This document shows, in pieces, positions 20,192 through 30,117 of a DNA stretch of 48,369 nucleotides. The notes under the pieces were generated by a model, which searched no databases, was not told where the DNA came from, and saw only the letters and a list, made by a program, of their open reading frames with translations. This DNA comes from Deltaproteobacteria bacterium (GTDB lineage Bacteria; Myxococcota_A; Polyangia; JAAYKL01): assembly GCA_016935665.1 (NCBI GenBank), contig JAFGQN010000058.1, forward strand, positions 1 through 48,369. Direction: 5' to 3'. Both the position numbers and the translations under genes were made by a program. Numbering within the stretch: position 1 is the stretch's first letter; the number at the start of each line of letters is the position of its first letter.

Positions 20192-20326
20192 TTAACAATC
20201 GGTTTTTAATGGTGAAACGGTAGTGGCGGCGGTGACACGCATGTGTGCCGGAGTGCGCTATTTTGCAATTGATATATGGATTTTTCAGGTGGGCGTCTTA
20301 TACTGGTATCTTGATGCTAGATAATA

Positions 20327-20356
20327 TTGCCACGCTTTTAAAAGGATTGGTATAAT
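20327..20356 (+). promoter_or_regulatory. Promoter of the rubrerythrin gene
   Basis: TTGCCA (20327-20332), 18-base spacer and a perfect TATAAT (20351-20356), about 46 bases before the ATG. No clear PerR or Fur box is visible. Confidence 0.65.
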
Positions 20357-20402
20357 CCGAAATAATTTTTTTTTATCGAATGTCAGAAAAGGGAATTGAA
20401 TC

Positions 20403-20909
20403 ATGCAAGGGATGAAAGTAAAAACAGAAGAGAATCTTCATAGAGCGTTTGTTGGAGAAGCCACCGCCGCCCTGCGCCTCAAGGGGTATGCGGAAAAAGC
20501 CGACAAAGAAGGGTATCCGCAAATGGCGCGCCTGTTTCGGGCCATCAGTGCTGCAGAGGAAATTCACGCCTTGAAGCACCTGCGTATTCTTAAGATTATT
20601 AAATCCACACAGGAAAATCTGCAGGACAGTTTTGAAAGCGAAACTAAAATCAGCGAGGGCATCTATCCCGAGCTCATTAAGGTGGCAATTGCGGAAGGAC
20701 ATAAAGCCGCTGAAATCAGTTTTTCACAGGCCAGAGACGCCGAGGAAGTGCATGGCAAGCTGTACAAAAATGCCATCGAACACATGCTCGACGATACAGA
20801 GTCCGATTATTACGTGTGTTCCGTATGTGGCTATGTTCATGTGGGCAAGCCTAAAGAGGATTGTCCCGTGTGCAACGTATCGCCCGACAGATTCCTGCTT
20901 ATCAGTTGA
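20403..20909 (+). CDS. Rubrerythrin
   Basis: Non-heme iron peroxidase that removes hydrogen peroxide in anaerobes. The di-iron four-helix part has the Glu/His ligand motifs (AFVGEATAALR, AAEEIHALKH, IAEGHKAAE, ARDAEEVHGKLY). The C-terminal rubredoxin-like knuckles are CSVCGYVH and CPVC, which bind a single iron and deliver electrons. 168 residues, normal for the family. ATG 20403 has AGGGA upstream. Monocistronic, with its own promoter and a possible hairpin terminator about 100 bases later. Confidence 0.95.
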   Translation: MQGMKVKTEENLHRAFVGEATAALRLKGYAEKADKEGYPQMARLFRAISAAEEIHALKHLRILKIIKSTQENLQDSFESETKISEGIYPELIKVAIAEGHKAAEISFSQARDAEEVHGKLYKNAIEHMLDDTESDYYVCSVCGYVHVGKPKEDCPVCNVSPDRFLLIS

Positions 20910-21006
20910 GCCGCGTTTTTTCGATTATGCAACATATATCCAATATTGATGAAATCATGCAATATCGCCATTGATAGAAATATTCGCAATGCTTAATAAT
21001 CGGTCG

Positions 21007-21029
21007 TTCCCCGCTGGGGGAGCGGGGAA
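21007..21029 (+). terminator. Hairpin after the rubrerythrin gene
   Basis: A perfect 9-base stem TTCCCCGCT/AGCGGGGAA closes a GGGGG loop. No T-run follows, so its role as a terminator is uncertain. Confidence 0.4.
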
Positions 21030-21065
21030 TCATCCCCTAAGTCGTTTCATAGAGAGGAGAACACG

Positions 21066-21603
21066 GTGACGGCGAATCTGACGGCTTCAGATAACGGCGT
21101 TTAAACGGTCACGGCCAAAGCAGTGGACATTGCCGGCAATGAAGGGGAGGGCAGTGAAAGAGTTCTGGTGGCGATTGATAACCGTTTCTTTGGGAGGGCC
21201 ACTGCGGGTGAGAATACGTATATTAATGTATTGAATAACCTTAAATCAGATCACGCCCGAGAACACGGGCAAATGGGACAGTATCGAGAGCACCCGAGAC
21301 GAAATGGATTGGACTCTGCTGGATTTGGCCTACAACACCGCCAAAGAAAACGGTTTGCCTTTTAAATTTCACACGTTTGTCTGGGGCAACCAGTCTCCGG
21401 CCTGGCTGGCCACGCTGAGTGCTGACGAGCAACAGGTAGAGTTGGAAGAGTTTATGACGGCTGTGGCCGAGCGTTACTCCGACATTGCCATCATTGATGT
21501 GGTGAACGAACCTTTGCATGCACCGCCCGTTTACAAAGAAGCACTCGGCGGTGATGGCGCCACTGGCTGGGACAGGTTACTGTGGCCAGCGGCATATGGG
21601 TGA
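21066..21603 (+). pseudogene. Broken Ig-like/GH10 endo-beta-1,4-xylanase gene
   Basis: The text begins with a bacterial Ig-like strand set (VTANLTASDNGV), hits an in-frame TAA at 21102-21104, continues TVTAKAVDIAGNEGEGS and enters a glycoside hydrolase family 10 domain (FFGRATAGENTYINVLNN). A one-base frameshift near 21240 is needed to read the next GH10 block (NQITPENTGKWDSIE). The frame then runs through KFHTFVWGNQSPAWL and the acid/base signature VVNEPLH and stops right after ALGGDGATGW, so the C-terminal half with the nucleophile Glu is gone. Three separate lesions mean a dead gene. It was probably a secreted or surface xylanase. Confidence 0.8.
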
Positions 21604-21714
21604 AAATCGCGGGAACCGTGGAACTCCCCGATTGCGTTGTTGAATCGGTTCAGCTGTATGCCGACATCCGTCGAAGCGTGCAGAGCAAGCGAAGGTGGGC
21701 TCCGCAATATTTTC

Positions 21715-23415
21715 TTAAAGCAGCAAATACCGAAATAATGCGTCGATGACCGGGACTGAGCGCCGTGAACGATAGCGATCGAGTGGCGCCGGAACGACAG
21801 GGGTGCATTCATTGAAATCGCCCCGGATGCGGTCACGAACGGCAATGCCATAGTCGGCGCATTGAATGAAAAATTCGTTTTCCAAATCGGCTCTGGCCGA
21901 CCGCAGCGTGAGGTTGTAGGAACCCATAGCCACATAGTAACCGTCCATTACCAGAATTTTTGAATGCATGATGGCGCGGTTGAAACCGTGCAGTTGTACG
22001 CCAGCCTCTGTCAGTTCGGGGTAGTAGCGATCGCACTCTGTTCCCAGTACTTTGGTGTCATAGTGATGAGGGACCACCATTTGAAACTCGGGTACGTTTG
22101 CGGCCAGACCGGCCCAGTATTCCAGCAGGGATGCGTCGGCCGGATAGCAGTGCTCCACGTAAAAATTTTTTGTAGCCATCCTGGGCAACTGCAGCAGGCG
22201 TTCCTTTATAGGATTTTTTCCTTCGGACACCGGGCGAACATCAAACCCAAAGAATGTGGCAAGAAATCCTTTCCAGTTTTTTGCGATGGGCAGTTTGACA
22301 CCGCCGGGGATGGTAGCCTCGATGGCGACTGCCGCGTTGCCCACGCGTTTGGCTGGTGGATTGTAAAACGAATCGGTATAGTCGTACATGTCGCCACCGC
22401 TCAACATCCAGCGCTGGGCGAACATTTGGTTGAGCTGGCGGACAGCGCCCCCTTCCAGAATGGCCGAGTTATCGTGCCACTGCCAGTTGCGCCAGTTCAC
22501 ATTGGGATCCTCATGCAGCTCGTTTTCATAAAAATAGCTGTCCGCCAGATTCTGACTCCCGATAAACGCCCGGTCCCCATCCACAATGACCATTTTCCGG
22601 TGGTCCACATTGGAAAAACCAAACGTGCATTCCCGGTCGATCATGGCCTGCTCCTGCGCCCAGTCATCGGGAATACCGCGACTTTTGAGCCACTGAAAAT
22701 AGGCTTTCTCGTTCTTGACGCCCTGCGCCCGCAAATCCCGTCGCCGCCAGTGGCGACCGATGGGAACGTTATTAATGAAAGGAACGTTGTTTTCTTTTAG
22801 TTCGGCAATGATTTTTTTGCGCACGTACATGTCGTTGAACAGCCACGAACGCAGTTCTGAAAAGCGGCTGACAAAACCGGTTCCGGAGGGAGAGCCGGAT
22901 ATGACAAATCCGGTGGCGCAGAACATGATGCGGACTTTAACGCCCTCTTTCACTTTGCGCGCCAGCAATCGGGCCAGCTTCAGCCCCGCCTGTCCCCCGA
23001 CGATATATGTGGAAATATGAATGTATTTTTGGGCACTTTCGAGAATTTCAAAGAACGCTTCGTTGGCTTGTGGACCGCCCCAGACCGGTCTTACACGGTT
23101 GCCATAACGCTCCAGGTTACTCAGTCTCAAAATAATATCTTCAAATTGGGACACCCCAAAATCTGAAACATCGAGTAACTGCCCGAGGCTGTTGAAGCGG
23201 CCTTCCTGCCCGCGACGTTCCAGCAACGCGTTTCGCGTCCGGGGGGCGATTTCGTAAGGATCCTCAGTTCCTTCTCCCCATCCAGGGATGTATGTTCGGT
23301 CATTGATGCATCCCACGGGGGGCAGATTGAGATAGGCCATCAAAGCCTGTGTCATTTCCGGGGTGAGGTGCTGGAGGTGTTCGGGACCAAGAGGATTACG
23401 TGTGTTGTGTATCAT
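21715..23415 (-). CDS. Phospholipase D-like protein with two HKD motifs
   Basis: Two HKD half-sites are present: VDHRKMVIVDGDRAFIGSQN (His near residue 270) and MHSKILVMDGYYVAMGSYN (near 482), both with the downstream GS-N. The PLD superfamily moves phosphatidyl or phosphodiester groups; cardiolipin synthase and nuclease forms share this layout. The N terminus lacks a signal peptide and membrane helices; it carries a helix-hairpin-helix-like piece (FNSLGQLLDVSDFGVSQFEDI, about 75-97), as in ComEA or type II secretion K proteins. Between the motifs is an insertion of about 200 residues. 566 residues. Exact substrate unknown. No operon partners. Confidence 0.8.
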   Translation of the reverse strand: MIHNTRNPLGPEHLQHLTPEMTQALMAYLNLPPVGCINDRTYIPGWGEGTEDPYEIAPRTRNALLERRGQEGRFNSLGQLLDVSDFGVSQFEDIILRLSNLERYGNRVRPVWGGPQANEAFFEILESAQKYIHISTYIVGGQAGLKLARLLARKVKEGVKVRIMFCATGFVISGSPSGTGFVSRFSELRSWLFNDMYVRKKIIAELKENNVPFINNVPIGRHWRRRDLRAQGVKNEKAYFQWLKSRGIPDDWAQEQAMIDRECTFGFSNVDHRKMVIVDGDRAFIGSQNLADSYFYENELHEDPNVNWRNWQWHDNSAILEGGAVRQLNQMFAQRWMLSGGDMYDYTDSFYNPPAKRVGNAAVAIEATIPGGVKLPIAKNWKGFLATFFGFDVRPVSEGKNPIKERLLQLPRMATKNFYVEHCYPADASLLEYWAGLAANVPEFQMVVPHHYDTKVLGTECDRYYPELTEAGVQLHGFNRAIMHSKILVMDGYYVAMGSYNLTLRSARADLENEFFIQCADYGIAVRDRIRGDFNECTPVVPAPLDRYRSRRSVPVIDALFRYLLL

Positions 23416-23677
23416 GTTCCATATGTGCTTTCAGCCGGTTTCAGTCCAGGCCGGGCGAATATAATTCCTCCATGGCAGGATTGCAACCGCGATATGTATT
23501 GTGACACGGCGGAACATCGGTAGTTGAATTGTTCAATTGTGTATCAACTGGCGCGTTTTTGTACATTATTGTATGTTGCACGGCAGGGAAACGGGCTGTT
23601 TTTGATGGCATTAAAAATGCAAAAAAGACGGCACGTAGGACGGCATTTCATTTTAGTACACATGGCAGGGACGATTT

Positions 23678-25987
23678 ATGGCAAAAAGAAAACGAACTCA
23701 TTTTCAGTTGCTTTGCGACATCGGCGAATTGGCGCATCTGTTGTCGGATACAGCCGATATTGGCATGTTTCTCGAACAGTCCGTTGATTTGGTCGCTCGA
23801 CATCTACAGGCGGATGTCTGTTCGATCTATTTGTTTGATGATCGGGAAGATGCATTGGTGTTGAAGGCCACCCACGGATTGAATCGCAACGCGGTGGACG
23901 TGGTGAAGCTGAAAAGCGGTGAAGGTCTGGTGGGCATATCATTTGAGGTGTTCGCGGTCATCAATGACGGTAACGCGCAGGAAAATCCCAATTTCAAGTA
24001 TTTTGCAGAGGCAGATGAAGACAAGTTCCACTCGTTCATTTGTGTGCCCATTCGGCGCGGTGTGGAGAAAATCGGTGCACTGGTGGTTCAACACAGCGAA
24101 CGCAACTGGTTCGGCGATGACGATGTTCGAGCCCTGAAGGCCGCCGCATCCCAGTTGGCAGGGTCCCTGGAGGATGTTCGCGTGCTGATGGAAGTGGGGC
24201 AGGCGGGAAATTTGCCCGTGGCAGAACCGGAAATCGAAGAGACACCGCTTACAGCCGGCAGCCTGATAAAGGGCACAAGTGGCGCGGCGGGATATGCCTA
24301 CGGTGATGCGTTTGTGATGCAGAAGGCGCGCAGTGTGCTTCTTCGGCGGCGCATCGAATCTCAAAAAGAATGTACCAGGGCCGATTTTGAGAGCGCGTTG
24401 GAAATGACTACCCGGGAGTTGCAGTCGCTGCAGGAGGGCTTTGCCAGGCGGTTGCCGGAAAGCGCTTCGCTGATATTCACGGCCCACTTTCTGATACTGA
24501 AGGATCACAGCTTTACCGGTCGCATGGCGACACTGATAGATGAAGGCACGGCGCCTGTGGACGCCGTAAAAACCGTGGCGCTGGACTATATTGCGCTGTT
24601 CCTTGAAAGTCCCCATGTGTACATGCAGGAGAAGGCACTGGATGTGGAGGATTTGGCGCTGCGCATTCTTTCGCACATGCTGGACGAAAAGGCGGATGAA
24701 ATTCGCCCCCAGAAGATTTTTATCGCTTCGGAGCTGTTTCCCTCTGACGTATTGAAACTCGCATCCGGCGAAGTGCCGGGAATTGTGCTGGTGGGTGGTG
24801 GCATCGCCTCCCATGTGGCCATTTTATGCCGTTCGCTGCAGATTCCCCTGATTATTTCGGATGAAGCCCGACTTTTGGAGTTGAAGCCCAAAACGAGTTT
24901 GCTGATGGATGCGGATGTGGGGAATATCTACGTGAATCCAGCTGCTGAGACGGTGGCGATTTTTGAGCAGAAGCAGCGCGCCCACCAGAGTGTCAGTGCC
25001 AAAGGGGCCTGGATGGGTGAAGCGACATTTACGGCAGATGGCAAAAAAGTCACGTTGATGGCAAATATCAATCTGTTGAGCGAAATTTCGCTGGCGACTA
25101 CTCTCAAGGCCGAAGGCATAGGATTGTATCGAACGGAGTTTCCGTTTCTTATTCGAAGTACATTTCCATCGGAAGCGGAGCAGTACGTGATTTACAAGCG
25201 GTTGTTTGACAGCATGCCGCACCGGACGGTGACCATTCGCACCCTGGATGCGGGAGGCGACAAAGCTCTGGCGTATTCCAATGTTCAGGCCGAGGAAAAT
25301 CCGGAGCTGGGGCTTCGATCGATTCGATTTTTGCTTCGACATCGGGAGGTGTTTGAAAACCAGGTGCGTGCCATATTGCGCGCAGCCGCAGGTGCAAAAG
25401 ACGCACGACTCATGTTTCCGCTGATATCGTCTGTTGATGAGTTTCGCGCCGCCAAAAAAGTGGTCACTGACTGCATGGCGGCTCTTTTTACCGAAGGCTC
25501 GGAATATAATAGTGGATTGAAAATCGGCATGATGGTGGAGTTGCCGGCGGTGCTTGAAATTCTGGATGTTTTTGCCAGGGAAGTGGATTTTTTCTCCGTG
25601 GGCACCAACGATTTTGTGCAATACATGCTGGCTGCCGATCGCACCAGCAAGTTGGTGGCCGACTATTACAACATGCATCATCCCGCGGTATTAAGGGGAT
25701 TGGCGAATATTGCACGAACTGCCAACGCTGCCAATGTACCCGTCTCCATTTGCGGGGAGATGGGGCGTCATGTGGCGTATCTGCCATTTCTCATTGGTAT
25801 TGGCATCCGGCAGTTGAGTGTGGACCCGCAATTTTTGCCCGATGTTCAAAAGACCATTGGTCATATTAATTTTAAGGAAGCGGAAATTCACGCCAAACGA
25901 CTGTTGGAAATGGGGGCCATTAGCGACATTTCCAGGGAGATTGATACTTTTTCCGCGTTGTTGCGAACCGCGATTGAAGCCGCGTGA
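23678..25987 (+). CDS. ptsP: PtsP-type PEP-protein phosphotransferase (GAF-enzyme I)
   Basis: Nitrogen-PTS enzyme I that takes phosphate from PEP and passes it to an NPr/HPr carrier. An N-terminal GAF domain (about 10-160) precedes the enzyme I parts. The phospho-His region GGGIASHVAILCR puts the active His at 379. The PEP-binding barrel has GLYRTEFPFL, TLDAGGDKAL, MMVELPAV, SVGTNDFVQYMLAADR and the catalytic Cys692 in SICGEMG. 769 residues. No ptsO/HPr gene is nearby. The only other PTS domain in the window is the EIIA part of the APC permease at 39.8 kb. Upstream, TTGAA-TTG-TTCAA at about 23524-23536 could be an operator. Confidence 0.93.
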   Translation: MAKRKRTHFQLLCDIGELAHLLSDTADIGMFLEQSVDLVARHLQADVCSIYLFDDREDALVLKATHGLNRNAVDVVKLKSGEGLVGISFEVFAVINDGNAQENPNFKYFAEADEDKFHSFICVPIRRGVEKIGALVVQHSERNWFGDDDVRALKAAASQLAGSLEDVRVLMEVGQAGNLPVAEPEIEETPLTAGSLIKGTSGAAGYAYGDAFVMQKARSVLLRRRIESQKECTRADFESALEMTTRELQSLQEGFARRLPESASLIFTAHFLILKDHSFTGRMATLIDEGTAPVDAVKTVALDYIALFLESPHVYMQEKALDVEDLALRILSHMLDEKADEIRPQKIFIASELFPSDVLKLASGEVPGIVLVGGGIASHVAILCRSLQIPLIISDEARLLELKPKTSLLMDADVGNIYVNPAAETVAIFEQKQRAHQSVSAKGAWMGEATFTADGKKVTLMANINLLSEISLATTLKAEGIGLYRTEFPFLIRSTFPSEAEQYVIYKRLFDSMPHRTVTIRTLDAGGDKALAYSNVQAEENPELGLRSIRFLLRHREVFENQVRAILRAAAGAKDARLMFPLISSVDEFRAAKKVVTDCMAALFTEGSEYNSGLKIGMMVELPAVLEILDVFAREVDFFSVGTNDFVQYMLAADRTSKLVADYYNMHHPAVLRGLANIARTANAANVPVSICGEMGRHVAYLPFLIGIGIRQLSVDPQFLPDVQKTIGHINFKEAEIHAKRLLEMGAISDISREIDTFSALLRTAIEAA

Positions 25988-26026
25988 GGGATTGACTTTC
26001 ATCGGTAAGACCCGTATTAGCTCCAC

Positions 26027-26491
26027 ATGTTTTTGGGTGCGCGCAAAATGGGACAACTGGGCGTATGGATTCTTCTCTTATTCTGGAGTGGATGCGCAAC
26101 CCATTCGTTTGTGCAATTTAAAAAGCAGATAGTCTCTCGCACAAATGAGGTGATTGTCACGTTTTACGATTCCAAATACATGAATGGTCAAACCATCCGC
26201 AAACTGACCGAGTATCGGGTAGATAATCAGCAGGAGGTCGGCCGTTTCCGAAAATTTATTCGGCGACTGAAATTGAGGCAAGAGGACTGTCGCCGTGATG
26301 GTCGCATGACGTTTGTGGGCAAAGATGGTGTGGTGCAACAAATGTCGTTTAACCTGGACAACCGCTGCGTGGCGCTGGATGGGGATTTGGCGCAGGACGA
26401 CAGTAAAACGCGGCGGCACAGATTGTCGCTTCGCGGCGCATCGTGGCTTCAATCGCTAAAGGCGCCCATTGGATTGGGAGAGGAAAAATGA
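26027..26491 (+). CDS. Small hypothetical lipoprotein
   Basis: A hydrophobic leader (GVWILLLF) ends in the lipobox WSGC, so the mature protein should be lipid-anchored. Two starts are possible, ATG 26027 and ATG 26048; the second gives a tighter signal peptide and neither has a strong ribosome site. The mature ~125 residues are polar and basic (EVGRFRKFIRRLKLRQEDC) with one Cys pair (EDC and NRC). Not recognised. It follows ptsP by about 40 bases and overlaps a 39-codon frame by ATGA. Confidence 0.6.
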   Translation: MFLGARKMGQLGVWILLLFWSGCATHSFVQFKKQIVSRTNEVIVTFYDSKYMNGQTIRKLTEYRVDNQQEVGRFRKFIRRLKLRQEDCRRDGRMTFVGKDGVVQQMSFNLDNRCVALDGDLAQDDSKTRRHRLSLRGASWLQSLKAPIGLGEEK

Positions 26492-26607
26492 CACGCCCAT
26501 TGTCTCCCCCAAAAAAATGCGCGCTGGTGCTGGATATTCTGGATGGTGAAATCACCGTTGAGGAATCCGTCCGATTTGCAAATCAGCGTGCAGGATGCAC
26601 CTTTTAA
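26488..26607 (+). CDS. Possible 39-residue protein overlapping the lipoprotein stop
   Basis: ATG 26488 overlaps the TGA of the preceding gene (ATGA) and follows GAGGAAA. The predicted peptide contains CALVLDILDGEITVEESVR, which resembles the first helices of a helix-turn-helix but stops too early to make one. It may be a small protein or the start of a gene truncated here. Confidence 0.35.
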   Translation: MTRPLSPPKKCALVLDILDGEITVEESVRFANQRAGCTF

Positions 26608-26685
26608 ATCGCCAAAAATTGACTGTTCAGCTTACGATTTAACTGTTTTAACCCACAGATTCTTCTGAAGACCCGATAAATGAAT

Positions 26686-28632
26686 TTAAGCCAGGATTTG
26701 AGACATCATTTCGGCCAGGTTTTGTTTGCGAAATGGCTTCTGAAGAAAGCCGGCAGCGCCTTCAGTGATCAATTCATTGGCCAGTGCATCTTCGCTGTAT
26801 CCCGAAGCCAGTACCACTCGCACGCTGGGATTGATTTCCTTGAGGCGTCTGAACGTTTTACTGCCATCCATTTTGGGCATTATCATGTCCAGGATAACCG
26901 CATCGACCTGGTCGTGGTGGTCCGTGTAGTATGCCACCGCTTCCATTCCGTCCTGGCAGGACGTCACTGTATACCCCATCCGGATCAGCATTTCGGCAGT
27001 CATTGCCCTGAGCATTGATTCGTCATCCACCAACAGGACGTTTTTTTTCTGTGATGCGGCCCTGTCATCCGGTGCAGGGTGCGTGTTGTGTTCCCAATGA
27101 ACTGATTCGATGTTGGCGGCTTCTGTGAGGGGTAAATAAAGATGTACTGTGGTGCCTTGACCCAGGGTGGAGCTGATGACCATGTCTCCTTTATGGTGCC
27201 GAATTGTGCCATATACAACAGATAGTCCCATGCCGGTGCCTTTTCCAGCTTCCTTTGTTGTGTAGAACGGTTCAAGCGCTCGGGCCAGCACATCCGGTGA
27301 CATGCCTTTGCCATTGTCTTCCACTTCGACGACCGAATACACACCATCCCTTAAATCGATGGAGTTGCTGGCGCGATATATGTCGTTGATTTCGACTGTT
27401 TTTGTCGAAAAGCGAATCCGACGTTGGCCCTGGTCCATCGCGTCTCGCGCATTCAGAGCAAGATTCAATATGGCGTTTTGCAGTTGTGACGGTGACCCTT
27501 TGACCCACAATGGTTGATCGGCGAAATCGGTGACCAGTTCAATCTGTCTATCAATTGTGTGATGCAACAGTGTGATCACTTCCGAAATCAGTTCATGCAA
27601 GTCGATGGGTACCGCATGAAATGTGCCTTTTCTGGCGAAGGCAAGCAGTTGACTGGTCAAATCGGCGGAACGTTTCGCGGCATTGATGATTTGTTCCGTG
27701 TACTCCAAAAGCATGGGTTCTTGTTGCAGGTGTTCACTCAGCAAATCTGCAAATCCCAAAATGCCGCTCAGCTGATTGTTGAAATCGTGGGCGATCCCTC
27801 CTGCCAGCTGGCCTACCGCCTGCAGTTTTTCGGACTGTCGCAGTTTTTCTTCGAGCAGTTTTGTTTCCGTGACATCCAACACCACGGCAAATATCAATCC
27901 ATCGTCCACCTTTGGAAAAGAACTCCAGCTCAACCACTTGTATTCGCCATTTTTCGAACGATACCGATTTTCAAAGTTGAGTAACACGCCGCCCTGCATC
28001 AATGTTTCGCCCGCCTGAATTGTGGCGTCCCTGTCGTCGGCGTGAACGAACTCCAGCCAGGGTTTGGCTTTCATTTCTTCTGCGGTCCAGCCCAGAGTTG
28101 TTGTCCAGGCAGGGTTCAGTTTTTTTAAATAGCCATCCAGCCCGGCAATACACAATAGTCCGGGAGACAATTGAAAAAACATGTCAAGGTCCCGTTCCGC
28201 AATCATCCGCTGCGCCATTTCCTGTTCGAGTTCCGCATTTATTTTTTCAAGCACGATGTTTTTTTCGAGTAGTTCCTGCGATCGTTGGCGGACAAGCTCA
28301 TCGAGTTTCAGCTTTTCATCGGAAAGCAACTGGTCATGTTCGTTCTTTTCAATGATGACCCCAAGCATGCTCACCGCATTCCGAAGCAGCGCCTGCTCGA
28401 TATTGCTGCGGCTGGATATGTCACTGGAACACACAATGTAGCCGTGTACCTGACTGAGCGTATTTATTGGAAAGACTCGTCCATCCGCGTAGGGGGGATT
28501 GGCCACGAATTTCACGTCCGCCAATTGAAAAATATCGGCCATCGCTTCGAGAAACATTTTGATTATCTGTTCCCTCTTTTTGATTTGGGACAGATTCAAA
28601 AGCAGCAGGAAGAGTTCATGGGGTAAATTCAT
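26686..28632 (-). CDS. Hybrid histidine kinase (PAS-DHp-ATPase-receiver)
   Basis: 648 residues, soluble. The first ~100 residues are a degenerate sensor, then a coiled coil rich in Glu/Leu (about 100-145). A PAS domain (about 150-260: [21 protein letters not shown]) comes next. The H-box is [17 protein letters not shown], followed by N-box [16 protein letters not shown] and [13 protein letters not shown]. The C-terminal receiver is complete: LLVDDES, phospho-acceptor in [18 protein letters not shown] and QKPF. It lies 11 bases after the MEDS sensor gene and likely works with it. Confidence 0.92.
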   Translation of the reverse strand: MNLPHELFLLLLNLSQIKKREQIIKMFLEAMADIFQLADVKFVANPPYADGRVFPINTLSQVHGYIVCSSDISSRSNIEQALLRNAVSMLGVIIEKNEHDQLLSDEKLKLDELVRQRSQELLEKNIVLEKINAELEQEMAQRMIAERDLDMFFQLSPGLLCIAGLDGYLKKLNPAWTTTLGWTAEEMKAKPWLEFVHADDRDATIQAGETLMQGGVLLNFENRYRSKNGEYKWLSWSSFPKVDDGLIFAVVLDVTETKLLEEKLRQSEKLQAVGQLAGGIAHDFNNQLSGILGFADLLSEHLQQEPMLLEYTEQIINAAKRSADLTSQLLAFARKGTFHAVPIDLHELISEVITLLHHTIDRQIELVTDFADQPLWVKGSPSQLQNAILNLALNARDAMDQGQRRIRFSTKTVEINDIYRASNSIDLRDGVYSVVEVEDNGKGMSPDVLARALEPFYTTKEAGKGTGMGLSVVYGTIRHHKGDMVISSTLGQGTTVHLYLPLTEAANIESVHWEHNTHPAPDDRAASQKKNVLLVDDESMLRAMTAEMLIRMGYTVTSCQDGMEAVAYYTDHHDQVDAVILDMIMPKMDGSKTFRRLKEINPSVRVVLASGYSEDALANELITEGAAGFLQKPFRKQNLAEMMSQILA

Positions 28633-28643
28633 TTAACACCGAT

Positions 28644-29303
28644 TCAAGCCCTGTTTTTCTTTAAAAACTGCGGTGCATTCTCTTTGAGCCAGATGTCCGG
28701 GTCCTGGTAGTAGGGATTCTCGGTAATCACCCCTTTGTTGATAACAAATGGATGGGTTCGCAACACGTTCATTATGATGTCCCCGGTGAATTTGGTAACA
28801 TTGTACATGCAAATGGAAATCCATGGCTTCCCTGGAATAAAATAGTTTAACCGGGATTCGTAGACCATGAGATGTTCCTTTCCGGGAATGGCTTCAAGTG
28901 CCCATACCATTTCGGCGGTGGCGCGGATATTTCGGGGGCCATTTTTCTGGCTCTGTTCGAAGAATTTTCCCAGTCCATCATCCATTGCGTCGGGCGAGAA
29001 AACGCCGTTTGGGTAGTAAAGTTCTTTGGCCGACTGAACCTGAAATATATTGGGATCATTCAGCAGTTTTTCGCACTGCGGGCAATGGGCGGAAAGTTTC
29101 GATGAAAATTCCGCCATCGTCTGCTCTGTTTGGCAATACAGCTCAAGGTCGCCTTCTTTGGCCCCCTGACTGAGATACCCGAGCAATATGTGGTCTCGCT
29201 CCTGTTCCGTTTCATACAGGCCGGCAATATGGGTGCCCCAGTTGCAGCTGTAACCACCAAATCCAAGGTTCATTAATGGTTGATTAGATGTTGTTACTTG
29301 CAT
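28644..29303 (-). CDS. MEDS-domain sensor protein
   Basis: Matches the MEDS (DcmR-type sensory) domain: an opening WGTHIAGLYETEQERDHILLGYL, then a Walker-like core ELYCQTEQ and a late MVYESRLNYFIP region. About 219 residues from ATG 29303, which has a GGGGGGT stretch upstream. Such domains bind small ligands or redox signals and often sit with histidine kinases; here it is the first gene of a two-gene unit with the hybrid kinase. The direct role as its input is an inference. Confidence 0.75.
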   Translation of the reverse strand: MQVTTSNQPLMNLGFGGYSCNWGTHIAGLYETEQERDHILLGYLSQGAKEGDLELYCQTEQTMAEFSSKLSAHCPQCEKLLNDPNIFQVQSAKELYYPNGVFSPDAMDDGLGKFFEQSQKNGPRNIRATAEMVWALEAIPGKEHLMVYESRLNYFIPGKPWISICMYNVTKFTGDIIMNVLRTHPFVINKGVITENPYYQDPDIWLKENAPQFLKKNRA

Positions 29304-29506
29304 GATACCCCCCCATGGGCAATGAACGTACAACAGCTCCATGAGCTGGATACGCTCAATACTAATATAGTCATACTATGTCACAGAATGAACACGGCTC
29401 AATTTTTCGACGAGGCCCAGTCCCATGGTGGATGCCGAAAAGGACAGACCCCTTCTCGAATCGCACATCTCCATATCACAGAAAAAAACCGAGTATCCGC
29501 AGACGG

Positions 29507-29546
29507 GAGTGCAAAAAAGCCGGAAAAAACCGCCTTTTTTGCACTC
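29507..29546. repeat. Long inverted repeat at the head of the 41-bp array
   Basis: GAGTGCAAAAAAG (29507-29519) pairs with CTTTTTTGCACTC (29534-29546); after one mismatch CGG pairs with CCG around an A6 loop. The right arm is the TTTTGCACTC core of the tandem repeat that follows. Confidence 0.85.
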
Positions 29547-29720
29547 ACGCGGCGTTTTAACCCAAAAAAACCACCTTTTTTGTACTCACGCGGCGTTTTA
29601 ACCCCAAGAAACCGGGCATTTTGCACTCACGCGGCGTTTTAACCCCAAAAAACCGGGCATTTTGCACTCACGCGGCGTTTTAACCCCAAAAAACCGGGCA
29701 TTTTGCACTCATGCGTCGTT
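29541..29720. repeat. 41-bp tandem repeat, four full units and a partial fifth
   Basis: The core GCACTCACGCGGCG recurs at 29541, 29582 (GTACTC variant), 29623, 29664 and 29705 (ATGCGTCG variant), an exact 41-base period. Each unit reads core, GTTTTAACCCC, an A-run, CCGGGCA, T-run. The period is not a multiple of three, so it is unlikely to encode repeated protein. The two units starting at 29623 and 29664 are identical. Outer units carry more changes, as expected for growth from the middle. Confidence 0.9.
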
Positions 29721-29929
29721 TCAGACGGAGCAAATCCGATCTCGATTTGGCTACTCAGGAACACGGTTCCTGGGGTATCTTTTTTCTCGCCAAAGGGGAG
29801 TGACAACCGATTTTCAGATAGTTCAAGTTAAATAATCAGCGGTTAAAACCACGTGTGACGCATTTGGAGCAGATACACATGCTCCAAGTCCTTGTTCCGG
29901 AGGGACGCACTTTTCAGCACACCCACCCG

Positions 29930-29983
29930 TCGCGACTCGCTCGCGACCCCGGCAACTTATTTTGCAATGCAAAATGAGCAGTG
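29930..29983. repeat. Dispersed repeat, copy 1 (~55 bp)
   Basis: GTCGCGACTCGCTCGCGAC, then CCCGGCAACTTATTTTGCA and ATGCAAAATGAG. A close copy lies at 30793-30848. It contains the palindromes GTCGCGAC and TTTGCAATGCAAA. The rest of 29721-30117 holds no recognisable gene. Confidence 0.7.
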
Positions 29984-30117
29984 CACGACAAATCATTTTG
30001 TGTAAATAAAAATGATTGAGAGAGTGAGAGGGAACGGGGTACATAGACGATTTCAAGGGACGTCACTCCCTATTCCAAACGTCCCGAGCTTTTAGCCTCG
30101 GCACGAGCAAGCGTTTG

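Noticed and set aside
29541-29720. CRISPR array
   Set aside because: The units are directly adjacent with a 41-base period and almost no variable spacer; no cas gene is in the window.
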